Shown: one piece after another, positions 1 to 11,014 of the stretch
Layout of the letters: the number at the start of each line of letters is the position of its first letter
Position numbering within the stretch: the first letter of the stretch is position 1
Translations under genes and position numbers: made by a program
Notes under the pieces: model-generated
The model's input: the letters and a program-made list of their open reading frames with translations, nothing else
Told to the model about the DNA's origin: nothing
Databases searched by the model: none
Assembly (NCBI GenBank): GCA_903772945.1
Contig: CAICTM010001199.1
Span: forward strand, 1 to 34,350
DNA from: Seminavis robusta
Taxonomy: Eukaryota > Bacillariophyta > Bacillariophyceae > Naviculales > Naviculaceae
Reading direction: 5' to 3'
DNA: 34,350 nucleotides

Positions 1-30
1 AAGCATTCCTCGGTTATCTTTGTCATTTTC

Positions 31-40
31 CTATATAAAT
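31..40 (+). promoter_or_regulatory. possible TATA box
   Basis: The sequence ctatataaat lies about 120 bases before the first ATG of the decayed gene of copy A. It could be the core promoter of that element, but this rests on a single short motif near the window edge. No initiator or other element was recognised. Confidence 0.25.
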
Positions 41-1593
41 TCGATAGTTTGCACCAAAAAGCGAAAGCTCTGCCTCTGTTCAGTCTCATCTTACACCCTT
101 TCCTCCATTCCTGCTGCTACCATTCCTCCTCCTCCTGTCCTGCCCTGCATTGGCTTCTCATGGCGTCGTTTGGCGTGGCAAAGTCTGTGGTCCTGCAACG
201 GATAGTGGTGTGAACAAGGCCAAGACGACGAAGACTACTACACTGGTGACGAAGAGAACGAAGAAGGTGGCTACGCCCAGAGTACCCAAGTTAGCGCAAG
301 AAGCACGCAAGTATCACACGGATTCGCAAGGAGATTAACACGAAGACGAAGACACCCACAACAACCATCGTCGCAAGCAACCTCCCAACCTGACGTGAGA
401 TCTGTCCGATTCGCAAGGCTGCTGCATCCAAATCTACAAGTTCCCGGCACCAATCGGATCCAATAGACGACATCCTCAACCGCCCGTTCCAAAAAAGGGA
501 AGAAAAAGCCGTACGGAGCGTGAACAAACTGTACCTGGTCCAGCCGGCGAGCCCCTTGACGAATAATCACACTTGCTAGAGACGACATCGCCTCGAACAA
601 CCAACCGCAACATGCCTCCTCCGATTTCCACAAGAAAGAAAAGAAAGTTCTTCATGGAGATCTTCCATTGGTGGCAAGTCCCGTTCGGAACAGAAGAGAA
701 GTGGAAAGAGAGAAGGAAGAGCGACAAGAGCAAGAAACAACAAGAAGAACAACTCATGGACTGTGAGCTTTCCACTGATGAGGAGGAGATGAGATGAATA
801 TTCCCACGATTCTACAGCCGATTCTTTCCAGTCTCCATCCAAAAAGGAGTTTCAGAAGTACACCAGGAAGCAGATGGAAAAGGAGTACTAAAGGATGCAG
901 AAGGCTCTTCGTGATCAAAGCGAACCTACCACGGCCAAGGCTCCGCCACCAGCGTCAGTGAGTTTGGGTGGTTCAGATGCAAGTCCGGATAAAAAGTTTG
1001 CCTATTCGGAAGGTGGCGAGTTCAAGATGGGAGACCCTAGAATGAAAAAGACAACATGTGGATTGCATTGTATAACTGCATGTTTGGCGAGGTGTATCGC
1101 CTGGTCAAGTTCATCAATGAACAAGAACAGAAGGAATCTTGTGCAACTTGGTCATGGATAAGTTGGGCCACCCGCATTGACCTGACCGGCAATGCAAAGA
1201 AGGACCGACGTAAGCAATGGGTGGTTTTGCTTATCAATTGCCATGTGCACCTTGCAGATCTCACACCATTGGCCTCCCTTTCTGCATGCTGCTTTCTTAG
1301 GGATTCAGAGGAATCGCGACAGTTCAACATCCTTTGGCGGAAGCGAGGTCTGTCGTCATCTGAACAAGGCCCGCAACTATGTGCAAGCCAGTGCTTAACC
1401 ATGTGAAGAAGTTTGTTGCGGAGAGGGGACGGCTGACTTCCCCTCCATGGATGACATCTTGAAGATTATGAACCGAGAGCAAGGTGTTGATTCCCCCAAA
1501 AGGAGGATGCCACTGATGAAGAAAAGGCTGCTCATGAGGACCTTAGTGAAGAAGTGCTGTGTGTGTGGTGGAACAACCTGCTTTCTCCTGCAC

Positions 1594-1609
1594 AAGTGGC
1601 TGGTGCACC
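1594..1609. repeat. target-site duplication of the LINE, left copy
   Basis: The 16-mer aagtggctggtgcacc is identical to 5984-5999. The bases just outside the match differ on both sides. Joining across one copy restores an open reading frame, as expected for a duplication made by target-primed reverse transcription. Confidence 0.85.
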
Positions 1610-2122
1610 AAGAAAAACAACAATATTAATCTGTATAACGGATATGGCCCCAATGGACGGATCATCACTGTGCTGCAGCCCGAAGCTTTGGGTAACCGCT
1701 CCCGGCCGAAGCGCGGGAGTGGTTTCACAGGAGACCACCACTGTTTCCCTCACCGGCACCACACTCCCTAGGAGGAGAGGTGCATTTAAAGTACATGTAA
1801 GTATAAATGGCATATCTCGTGTGGATTGCCGGACATATATTCCTAACTGATTTGTGGGTTTGGCCGAATGGATTCAGGGAGAGTTAATTGTGGGTTGGAT
1901 GGAGGGAGAAAAGGAGGGAGCGGAAGCGGACGCAGGAGGGAATTGGAAGGATGGGAAGTGGAGTCCTGCATCAATTACCCAGTCTCAAGCTGTGTGGCGT
2001 AACTCTCTTCAAGGACTGTTCCCAAGTGTTGATCCATTGTCGGATTGATGCTGTGGGCCATTGGGATCTTGTGTTGATTGGTGTTTGGAGAAGCCATGCC
2101 TGTTCCGTTCTGAGGTTTCCGG
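1610..2122 (-). repeat. LINE 3' untranslated region; second copy at 18923-19504
   Basis: About 490 bases here match 18987-19490 in inverted orientation, with roughly 85-90 percent identity by eye. Both copies end at the same place, in ccgttata followed by a T-rich tail. The segment lies at the 3' end of the LINE on the minus strand, so it is best read as its 3' untranslated region. Confidence 0.75.
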
Positions 2123-2149
2123 TGTATTTGTCTATAGCAGCTGAAGTTC

Positions 2150-5100
2150 ATGGATAACTGTCGGTTGGCTGCCTGTGCCTTGGTTGTGCGTCTTTGCCAT
2201 GCCGATCATGATTCCTGGCCTCCCAGATTCGAACCACTGGTTGAGCAATTCTTGAATAATCCCTGGAGCCAGGTTTGGCCATTTTTCCGATGTGTTTTGA
2301 GATTGCATTCCTTAAGGTTTTGATCCTGGCGTTGCGCCCACTGTTTGGATATTCGTCCCTTGAGGAGCTGATACCAACCGATGGCTGCTTGGGCGTTTGC
2401 GATATCGGCAACACTGTCATCGTATTCAATTCCTGTGGTTCTTCTCCATCGGGTACTTTTTGGAGTGCTGAGAGAAGAAGTGTTTGTAGCATTGGGTGAG
2501 TGTTGTGCTTTGTCGGTGTATTGCTTGAGTGCCTTCTTCCATGCCGTTCTTTCTGATTGTCGCTTGGGCATCTCAGGACGTGTTCTCTGTTTTCTTCTGG
2601 GGCACCACAGGATGCGCATGCAATGGGTATTTGGGGTGGTATTTGTTGATACGTTTACCGACGGGGTGCCAATTGCAAAGGTACTTGGTGAGGGAGGTGC
2701 GATGGTGATCCAAGCGATTTAGTGCCCTCCCATGGCATTTCCAGTCGATATCTTCAAATGTGTCGCTGTCCCACTCATGTTTATTCATGAGAAACTGTTT
2801 GTGTTGAGGCACCGATCCTACCAGTTTGAGTTCGTGTTTCAGATTGTGTGTGATGGTTCCACCTGGAAGATTGAGCTGACAACCACTCGTTGGAAGAATT
2901 GGGATTGTGTGTGGTCGAAGTTTGGGTGGTCACACAACCATGGTTGGCTGTAGGCCAGTCGGCGTCGAACATTGAGTTGGCTTCCAGCGTTATTCATCAC
3001 ATGGTTTCTCATCGTCCTGATGGCCTTTGGTGTGTTTGATTTTAGGTATGGAAGTGGCCGGTTGGATTTGTTGTAGAGTTTTGTCGAATTTCGGCGATAA
3101 TGTCCCACTCAGCGATAAGGTACTGTTTGGAAAGATCCTTTTGAATTTGGAGTATTTCACTAGTGACCTCAACCATTGATTGTTATCACAAAGCACCATG
3201 CCTGTGGATTGGTATGTCTGTGGAGTGAATCGTTGTCATGTGGTGGATGGAATTGAAAACCGGACAACATCCCAGTATCCTTCGGCTCGTATGAGTTCAG
3301 TTGGTAACCAAATGCCGGACCGTTGCACTTGAGCCAAGCGGGTACCTTGTGGGGTCACTGAGGGTCCACCCAAAAGATCCCTTATCCATCGGGAGCTGAC
3401 CCATCACAGGCCAGAATGCAAGCTATCGTAGCAAGAGCTGTCCAAACCTCAGTTTCGGAACCAGAAAGTGTAAGTCCCGAAGTAGATGCTGTTCCCAGGC
3501 GTCGAAAGTAGGAATGAGTGTGTTCATTGATGTGTGTGTTTCTGGCTGCTGTTGCTGTATGACATTCTCATACCCCGCATTTGAAGTGTATAGGGTTTCA
3601 CTTTGTAATCACACGGGTCCGCAGTTTCAGGTGGAGATTTTGACAATGCCAGAAGGGTGTCTGGTGCGAAATCGTATCGGATCTCTGATGCATGGTCCAT
3701 CCCTCGGGAGTGTGACAATACATGTGATCGGAGATTTCCGTTCGGATCCAGGGTCGTACAATATCTGCTCGGCTCATTGTGCCATCTCTCGTGAGTAGCT
3801 TCTGTTAACATGTCGACTGCTCAACGGGTTCAAGCAATGCAATCTGCGAAGTCGCATTGTGTATGTAAATTTTGTTCCTCAACGGTCCGTCTACGATAAT
3901 GTCGTGTATCTTGCTCGTTCGATAGATATTATCCATTCTTCGCTGGCGATCGTCTACAGAAGTAGTCCAAGTGCTCTCTACTCTGACTGCTTTCTCCAGG
4001 CTGTCTCGTTTGGTTTGGCTTGCTTTACTCGTAATTGGTTGCAGGTGCTGAAGTTTTTGTCGAAATCTCCAGAGTAAATGGCAGGGTCAATGGTGTCAAC
4101 CGGCCGCATTACAAATATCCGAGAGAAAAAACACATTGAGGTACATGCGACAGTAATTGATGCGACGGATTTCGCATGGCTAAAATAAGCTTGGCCTGTG
4201 TTCTTGCCGCTGGTGTGGGTAGCTTTTACCACTACTGACATGATTGCTTTATCATTGTTCTTTGTGCCTTAGGAACGTAGGGGTTCTTAAGTTCTAGATT
4301 TCCGTCAATGGATCCCAAAAACTCTTGAAGGGATTGAAGCCACTTGGATCCGAGGTGATGAGTCAATGGAATCTGGGGGGTTCCCAGAACAGACCAACTC
4401 ACACCTGCAAAGAACTGCAACCATGCCACGGTGATGTGAAGGATTTTTCCCTGAGGACTGTTTGGGGAGCGCCAGCTTTTGATGAATTGGCGGCATTGGC
4501 CGTACCCCTGATCGTCATACAAATGAAAGAGACCGGCACCGCCCTGTATTTTGGCCCATGCAGAATTGCTTTGGGGTGTTTGGGTTAAAACCCATTTTGA
4601 ACGTGAAGGCCCGTTCGACTTTTCTTTGGGCTTTGTCTAGTTCATCGAAGGTAAAATAGACCATTGGAAGGGGATAGGAACACTGGGCCGGTAGATGGTC
4701 CAATATAGCAGGTGAGCTTCCTTCGGAGAAAGTGTGGCTCGTTTTGACAATGGGCAAAATTCCTTGCACTTTTTGGCAGTGATATCTAACTGGGTCTTTT
4801 TGTCAGCCGGACATTCGTAGCATCTCAGATACCTTGTGGCTTTGGTGTTGCCCATTGCTTGATTGTGGTGCTTCATCGTCGGAGTCAGCATCATTTCGTG
4901 GAGTTGGAGGTCTGGTAGATCAGGTTTGTCAAAAAGAATCGGTTTGCCGTCATTTTCAAAGATGAATTCCATGGCTGAAAGCCACACTTGGTAAGTTCTA
5001 ATTTCTGATTGCAGGTGAGAAGGAGGTTGTTCCAGAGCTGACTATCAGCTTGTGCCTGTGCTATCAGAGTTTCCATTGGTGGTTGTGGGTCTTGTCAAAC

Positions 5101-5983
5101 TGGTTGGTGGAGTTCCGGGTGTCGTCTATGAACCAGATCTTGATTTGTTGTTGTTAGAAGCTTGTCCGGGCTCACGTATGTTCCCCTTGTGCTTTGTTTT
5201 CGTAGATATCGAAAAGGGTACTGCAAATAAACAGCCAGTATGTGGGTGAGTTTCCACTCCCTTGACCTGTGCCAAACAAGGGTAAGCCTGACTGTGTTGG
5301 ACGAATTCTTCTGAGACACCAAGCTGCGTTTTCAAATGATACCGAGCTTCTGCTAACGTTTTCCCTTGTACCACACACACTTGCGGTGCATACCATATTT
5401 TCGACTTGCAACATTGGCCAGAAAACAGGGAATACGGTCGTAGCAAGAGCTGGCATCATTGTCGAAGTGGAGTAAGTTACATCTTGTCAATCGAGTCAAT
5501 TCATATTCCAACTCGCGGATAAACACTGCATCCAGAGCTTCCTTTCCAGGCTGGGATCCGAACTGGTGTTCGTTGACGTATCCGTTGTTGCAAGCATGGT
5601 GAAGAACTGCCCGCCATTTAACACTCAAGAGCAGATTGTAATCGGCTTCCATTAAATGGATGACTCGCAGCCGATGGATTTTGGGGCAGCCGGGGTTCTT
5701 CTCGAGCATGGCATTGACAATGGCTTTCCAAGAATCGAAACTGAAACCAAATTGGAGACAATAGTTGAGAAGAGCAAGGTGACCATTGAGGATGGAGTCC
5801 CTCTTATCCTTCAATGCATCAGCCTCAGGTGTGTTGTCTTCGTATGAATGTTTTGCTGTGTATGCTTTGAGATGCCCTAGGTGCATGTTGCTGCCTGGGG
5901 ATGTGCTCCTCTCATTCCAGACTTTGATTTTGCCCAGATAATCTTCCTTGCTGATTGTGGGGGAAATGAAATCCTTGTTCGAA
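2150..5983 (-). pseudogene. LINE reverse transcriptase / RNase H polyprotein, decayed
   Basis: The first 210 codons (5353-5983) are open and hold the RT fingers and palm. They contain SPGSNMHLGHLKAY, RLRVIHLMEADYNLLL, NEHQFGSQPGKEALDA and the motif A block FDNDASSCYDRI (about 5432-5470). After frame changes come GTGQGSGNSPTYWLF (about 5210-5285) and the catalytic FIDDTRNSTNQ, whose two Asp codons lie at 5121-5126. Further blocks are a GTPQIPLTHHL-type segment (4232-4522), an RNase H-like stretch ending HTKGHQDDEKP (about 2990-3199), and WKCHGRALNRL to KRINKYHPKYP (2640-2745) followed by a Cys-containing tail. The order matches LINE elements known from diatoms. At least six frame changes and several stops show that it is dead. 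The initiator is missing. Confidence 0.8.
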
Positions 5984-5999
5984 AAGTGGCTGGTGCACC
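5984..5999. repeat. target-site duplication of the LINE, right copy
   Basis: Exact copy of the 16 bases at 1594-1609. It marks the 5' boundary of the minus-strand LINE. From 6000 onward the sequence continues the reading frame that stopped at 1609. Confidence 0.85.
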
Positions 6000-6527
6000 C
6001 AAGTGGTGGAGGCAAGGGATCCGTGTGCATAGCACCATTTCGGAAGCAACATATGAGGGTGAGGTTTGCGTGCCTCCCAATACGGAAGCTATGGCTGTCC
6101 TCTTTTTTGAGAATGTCGCCACTCCGGATCCTGATGCAAGGGATAAGGAAGGCAATCTTCTGAATTTGCCAGGAAAGTGGCCTGCATACTTCGCCTTGAC
6201 AAACAGGTGCAAGGAGAAGAAGGCGGTCCCAAGGTCCAAAGAAGAAGATATAAGAATGGGAAACATGATGGCCGGTACTCCAATGGCAAGGGTGGAAATT
6301 GCGAATTTGGAGGGTGGACTGATGCCGGACTTGCACGTTTTGAGGACTTGCGGCAGCAGGTTGTGGCTTCAAGAGCACAGCCTCATGCTCAAGAAGTAGA
6401 AGAGGCCATCCTTGCACGAGTCCGCATCGATGCCTTTGGTATAGATGGTGAAGATGATGGTGAGCCCCCCAAGAAGAAGAAGAAGAAGAAGGCGCCGTCC
6501 GGGGTGAAGCTTAGCTTGGGCTTGTAG
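6000..6527 (+). pseudogene. transposon-associated gene of unknown family (copy A), 3' part
   Basis: This continues the frame broken by the LINE. It starts KWWRQGIRVHSTISEATYEG and goes through PPNTEAMAVLFFENVA. It then changes frame between about 6200 and 6250 into YKNGKHDGRYSNGKGG, FGGWTDAGLARFEDL and a lysine run (6466-6495) that could be a nuclear localisation signal. The stop is TAG at 6525-6527. The sequence from about 6280 to the stop is repeated in copy B at the right edge of the window. The function is unknown. The FGGW..GLARF..L block is reminiscent of C-termini of multicopy diatom transposon proteins, from memory only. The frame change means this copy is not functional. Confidence 0.55.
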
Positions 6528-7387
6528 GTGGCCAAGGTTCCCAAACTAGAGCCAAATGCTGCCATTCTCTGGCATGCTACGCTCCCAAATCCAGGGGGTC
6601 CTTTGCCTTGCTTTCCCCCTCATTCCTTCTCTTTTGGCATGGCTACCATGGCGGCTGTTACCTCTTCCGTCATTGTTTGGTTGCCTCCCGAGTTGCTGTT
6701 TTGCATCCAATGCGACCCTGTTTTCTTGCCGCACCTTGTCTATCGATGCGATGTTCGGTTACTTATTCGGTAACCTTTTCTCCCCTTTTTATTCCTGTTA
6801 ACCATGACAATCTTGTCTCCCAATTGTTGTTGTTCGAAACCTCTCGCTACAGTATTCGCCAGTAGTATCCTTAAAGATTCTAACCCCAATATTATCCCAA
6901 TCTTCCCCTCTTTTGGTCTAGTTTCCCGAACTGTACTTAGTGATTAGTATCCTAGGAACTCTTAATTTGGAAGCACGTTTGCCGTTTTTTTTGTGGATGC
7001 TTTGCATGACCGTTAAGTAGGAATTGCCCTTCCATTCGGCTTGGTACTGGATCCTGCTTTATATGGTAAACATCTTTGTTCGGAGGGAAAGAACTATTTA
7101 AAGCCGATCCTTTTTAATTACCAATGACCCAGACATGCTTCAAGTTATGCACGGTGTCCACCACACGCATTGTGAACAACGAGGGTGTAGGTTTGTTAAA
7201 CAGGCCGTACTGGATCATTGAGCATGCCTTTAACAGATTTGTAAGTACTGTTTCATGGGGAACCAGAAGCTTCGGAGGATAATCCGCAACTTACCTTCAC
7301 GATTTGTATCGTAGGGTCGACCTTCGACTTTAATCGATAACCTACCTTGTAGATTGGTATCCTACCTTCAGGTGCGCTTCTCAGATG
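6280..7387 (+). repeat. 3' end of the unknown element, copy A (inverted repeat of 33258-34350)
   Basis: The last quarter of the coding region and about 860 bases of noncoding sequence recur in inverted orientation at 33258-34350, about 90 percent identical by eye. Similarity stops on both sides at the same base: CAGATG at 7382-7387 matches CATCTG at 33258-33263 and the next bases differ. The shared end suggests a true element terminus. The last 100 bases hold spaced gtagg repeats and the palindrome ggtcgacc. The other terminus was not found in the window, so terminal inverted repeats could not be tested. Confidence 0.75.
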
Positions 7388-9840
7388 CTGGGCCCTCAAA
7401 GGCAGCTGCACCTCCGGATGCAAGCGCGCTGCCACCGACAAGCGCTACTCGGCAGCTACGGTGCAGAAGTTCCACACTCTCCTCACGGACTGTGGAGTTG
7501 CTGACTCGCAGCCCTGAGTCTCCACGCCTGGACTCGCCACCCGTATTGGAGCGCCCGCTCCTATCTCGGTGGCGCCCATGCCTCGCAAGCAGTTTGGTCT
7601 CCGCCCTTTTGATCGCGATGTCTCTCCTGTGAAACCTCCAAGGACTAACAGGAGCACTCCTGCTCGCAAAACACCTTCACACGAAATTTCTACCACTTCA
7701 ATTCACGCCCTCTCACACGCAGCCTCGCTGTCAATGTCTCCATTATCAAAGCGGTCGGCTGGCCTCCTGCCCGGATCACCTAAGAAACGCCGACCGCCTT
7801 CATCCTCTACATCAAACACCACTAAAACTACTAGCCCTGCCGTTGATACCAGATCAATCCGAAATGACAGACTAGGTACGTTAGTCCAAAACCTTTGCTC
7901 AGCCTACTCGAAGGCAGAGACTTGGGAATCCTTTGTCACCGACTTCAGAGGGTGCTCCTACCTTGCTCCGAACCTAGAGGATGTCGACCATCCTGCCATC
8001 CCCTTGCTCTGCCACTGGAGAGACCATGGAGTCCCCGTACAAAACGAATCACCTCCCTGGACGATGGAACAGAAGGAGGAATGCATCCGCCGCGGCTGCC
8101 ACAAATCTGCTACCGAGCATTCCGACTTCCTCCATGAGGCATTTTCCGAGTTCATCGAGAACAAGTTCTGGGCTGTCCTTCCATTCGACCTCGTCAAGGA
8201 TGAACCCTCCCTCCTTCTATCTGCCGCTGCGGTAAAGGTGGAACGAGACCGAAAACCCCGACTCATCAGCGACCACACCTGGAACTGGGGCTGGCCCTCC
8301 ATAAACGAAACCACATCACATCACGCACCGCCCGAGGCCATGCAATTTGGAAATGCCTTGCCGCGCATCCTGTACGATGTGCGTCACGCAAACCCCAAGT
8401 TTGGACCCGTCCACCTCTGCAAGCATGACATCAAGGACGGCTTCTACCGCATGTTCCTGAACCCTTCCGACTGTATCCGACTCGCGCTGGTGCTGCCTCG
8501 CTATGAAGGTGAGCCCCAACTGGTGGCCGTCCCAATGTCATGCACCATGGGATAGGTCGAGTCGCCGCCTACTTTCAGTGGCATGTTGGAGACTACCTGC
8601 GACTGAGCAAATGAACACTTCCTGAAGTCCCCCAGAGCCTGTCCTCCGCACAGACTTGAGCATCACGCCGAGGGAATGGATGACCTGGACCCGTCCACCA
8701 CTCCTAGACCACGAGAAAAGGAGGACCATGCGTCAACGCAAGAACTCCTTGGGATAGCCACCTCCCCCTTGGAGGCCGAGCCGGACCACTTCATCCAACT
8801 AATAGGCCAAGGAGGAAAGAACCGTATGAAAGCGCTACGCAGACACTTACTCCATGCCATCGACGAGATCCTCGCGTGCCCCAACCTCAGTGAGAAACAC
8901 CGAAATGAGGCAGTCTCGCTCAAGAAACTCCTGCAAGGTGATGGAAGCTGGGCTACTCGAAAACTCATTCTGGGATGGATCATCGACACCCTACGACAGA
9001 CTCTGGAACTCCCTCCCCACCGGAAGCAAGCGCTCGCTGACATCTTCAAGGAACTAGCCAGGTGTCGCAGAGTCAGCCACAAGCGTTGGATGCAAATCCT
9101 CGGCAAGCTGCGCTTCGTCTCTGTTGCCATCCCGGGCTCCACTGGACTCTTCAGCGCGCTCCAGCTCGCCCTCACGAAGTCCAAAGGAGCAAGAATCCGG
9201 ACCAACACCGCGATGAGATCCCACATCGATGCCTTTGCTGATCTGGCTGCCAGCCTCTGCCACTGCCCAACTCACCTGGCTGAGATCGTCCCCCAGGACC
9301 CATCCTTCTTCGGAGCCACTGACGCCGCCAATGCTGGAATGGGCGGTGTCTACTTTGACTCTGAGGAAACTCCTTACCTCTGGAGGTTCCCATTCCCTCC
9401 CGATGTGCAGGCTCAGCTCGTGTCCACGGACAACCCGAAGGGAACCGTCACCAACAGTGACCTCGAGCAAGCAGCCATCCTTGCGCAGCACTCCTTGCAA
9501 GCAGCGCGGCACTGCGTCACCTACGCCATCCTCTACATGCTCTCGGACAACACCCCAGCCGTCTCCAGAGTCTCCAAAGGGGCGGTCACCTCAGATGGCC
9601 CTGCGGCGTTCCTCTGCAACTACGCCTGTCGACACCAGCAAGAGCACCGCTACTGCACCCTCTCGTCCTACATCCCGGGTCCTGCCAACGTGATGGCTGA
9701 TCATGTGTCGCGTCTGCAACACCTCACCCTGCCTGAACTTCTCGCCCACTTTGAACAGCGCTATCCACAGAACAAACCCTGGCAGGTGTTGACGCTGCCA
9801 CCCGAGGTCAGTTCACTGTTGATCTCCACCTTGCGCTGCA
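7388..9840 (+). pseudogene. DIRS-like reverse transcriptase / RNase H, three in-frame stops
   Basis: One frame runs from 7388 to beyond 9800 with stops at 7515-7517 (TGA), 8553-8555 (TAG) and 8604-8606 (TGA). The first ATG after the first stop is at 7578. A basic, Ser/Pro-rich N-terminus leads into RT blocks: FWAVLPFDLVKDEPSLLLS, RDRKPRLISDHT, motif A HDIKDGFYRMFL, and MSCTMG followed by a stop where related proteins have Trp, then VESPPTF. The catalytic YxDD position reads GMDD (about 8673-8690). RNase H follows with all four acidic residues in place: TDAANAGMGG, NSDLEQAA, LSDNTPAV and MADHVSRL (9310-9720). The stops inactivate RT, but the rest of the frame is well kept, which suggests fairly recent inactivation. 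Confidence 0.75.
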
Positions 9841-11014
9841 GACCGCTTCCAAAAACATTGTCTCCAAGACGGCCGCCGCCCGCGACCGGACCTTCGGACG
9901 ATGGTGTGACTTCTGCGCAGGCCTCGGCGTCAACCCATCCCTCTGTGATATCCCTGACCAAGAGATCCAAGCCTGCTACCTCCTCGTCTTCGGAAACCGT
10001 TACCGCGAGTCTAACAATGTCCGAGCTGACTCAGTGGACAAGGCCCTTCTTGCCGTCGGGAAGGGGATCACCGACCTGGGTCACCCGGATCCCAGAAAGC
10101 TCAAAGCTGGATCCGACCACAACCATCCAATACTCGCTGCTTTCCTCAAAGGACTCAGGGATGAAGATGGACCCCCTGACCGAGCCTACCCCGTCAACCT
10201 CTCCATCCTCCGAGCTATGCTCGATGCCCTGGACTACGACGACGCCACCTGGGGAACCCTCAACCGCCACGTCCGCGACCTCTGCATCCTGGCCTTCTTC
10301 TGGCTCCTACGCCCTGCGGAGTACCTGGACACCGGGAACCTTGAATCCCGAAGCCAAGCCTTTCGCCTCTGTGATGTCTCCTTCACTGTCCGCGGCGGCC
10401 TCCAAGTCCGCGGAGACACCATCTCTTTGAATGACGTGAAAAACCACGCGTGCCTCACCGATGCCACGTTTACGTTCACTGACCAAAAGAATGCTGTCCG
10501 CGGCGAGTCCGTGGGCCACCGCCCGACCTCTGATCCGTGGCTTTGCCCGGTGAAGTCCCTCGCGCGTGTGGTCTACCACCTCCGTACCAACGGCGCCGAC
10601 GCCGATACTCCCCTCTTCAACCACTTCAATGCGGCCCGCAACCGGTGGTATCCTGTGAAGCCCCAGTTCACCACCCACGCCCTCCGCCACGCTGCGGCCC
10701 TCATCTCCCACAACACTGGCATCAACCCTGACAAGGTCTCTGCCCGCTCCCTCCGTCCTGGTGGTGCCACAGCCCTTCTCTGCGCACATGTTGACTTGGA
10801 TGCCATCCGCCTTCTCGGCCGCTGGAAGTCCAACGCCATGCTCCGCTACCTGCGCATCCAAGCCGCTGCTGCCACCCGCCACTACTCCCAACAGATGTTG
10901 GACCATGGGGCGTACAACTTCCCGGGAGGCACCTACGATCGCCACCTCCTCCAGGCGCAAGCGCCCCAACACTTCAACGAGATTCTTCTCCACGAAGAAC
11001 TCTACGAGGACTAA
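9752..11014 (+). CDS. DIRS-like tyrosine recombinase (integrase)
   Basis: This protein of up to 420 residues would integrate the circular cDNA of the element in place of a DDE integrase. The frame is open from 9752, after a stop at 9749-9751, to TAA at 11014. It is shifted by -1 relative to RT/RNase H and overlaps it. No ATG occurs in the first 150 or so codons; the first Met is in LRAMLDALDY at about 10216. Tyrosine-recombinase signatures are LLRPAEYL (first Arg), RSLRPGGATALL (second Arg, with Ser-Leu in the usual His region), LLGRWKSN (Trp in the second His/Trp position) and MLRYLRIQA (Tyr nucleophile). This is the DIRS variant of the R-x-x-R-W-Y set. The frame has no stops. Expression would need frameshifting from RT/RNase H or a non-ATG start. 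No canonical slippery heptamer was seen. Confidence 0.75.

Larger units (their letters stand above)
1..1609 (+). pseudogene. transposon-associated gene of unknown family (copy A), 5' part, decayed
   Basis: This is a broken coding stretch with changing frames and stops. Readable pieces are an acidic and basic low-complexity start (about 200-470), a segment with KKEFQKYTRKQ and GGEFKMGDPRMKK (about 840-1050), a segment with EVYRLVKFINEQEQ (about 1090-1135) and an open stretch to 1609 with DDILKIMNREQG and EEVLCVWWNNLL. The last frame runs without interruption into the sequence at 6000 once the LINE insertion at 1610-5999 is mentally removed, so both parts belong to one gene. The family was not identified. 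It resembles the large lineage-specific transposon proteins common in diatom genomes, which is a recollection and not a search result. The 5' end may lie outside the window. Confidence 0.55.
1610..5983 (-). mobile_element. 5'-truncated LINE-type non-LTR retrotransposon
   Basis: The insertion is 4374 bp long and bounded by a 16-bp direct repeat. On the minus strand it reads reverse transcriptase (from 5983), a thumb or connection-like region, an RNase H-like region (about 3000-3200), a conserved C-terminal region (about 2200-2810) and a 3' untranslated region to 1610. No endonuclease or ORF1 is present before the RT, so the copy is 5'-truncated, as is usual for target-primed reverse transcription. 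The minus-strand 3' end is T-rich rather than poly(A). Many frameshifts and stops make it inactive. It interrupts copy A of the unknown element. Confidence 0.85.

Noticed and set aside
5881..6399. A 172-codon plus-strand frame as a separate gene with its own start at 5881
   Set aside because: The first 35 codons are antisense to the LINE. The real coding sequence begins at the target duplication (5984) and continues the frame from 1609.
8663..9226. Minus-strand frames of 187, 152 and 256 codons (8663-9226, 9054-9512, 10307-11077)
   Set aside because: They lie antisense to RT, RNase H and recombinase domains with clear catalytic motifs. The high GC content removes stops from the opposite strand, and no family is recognisable in them.
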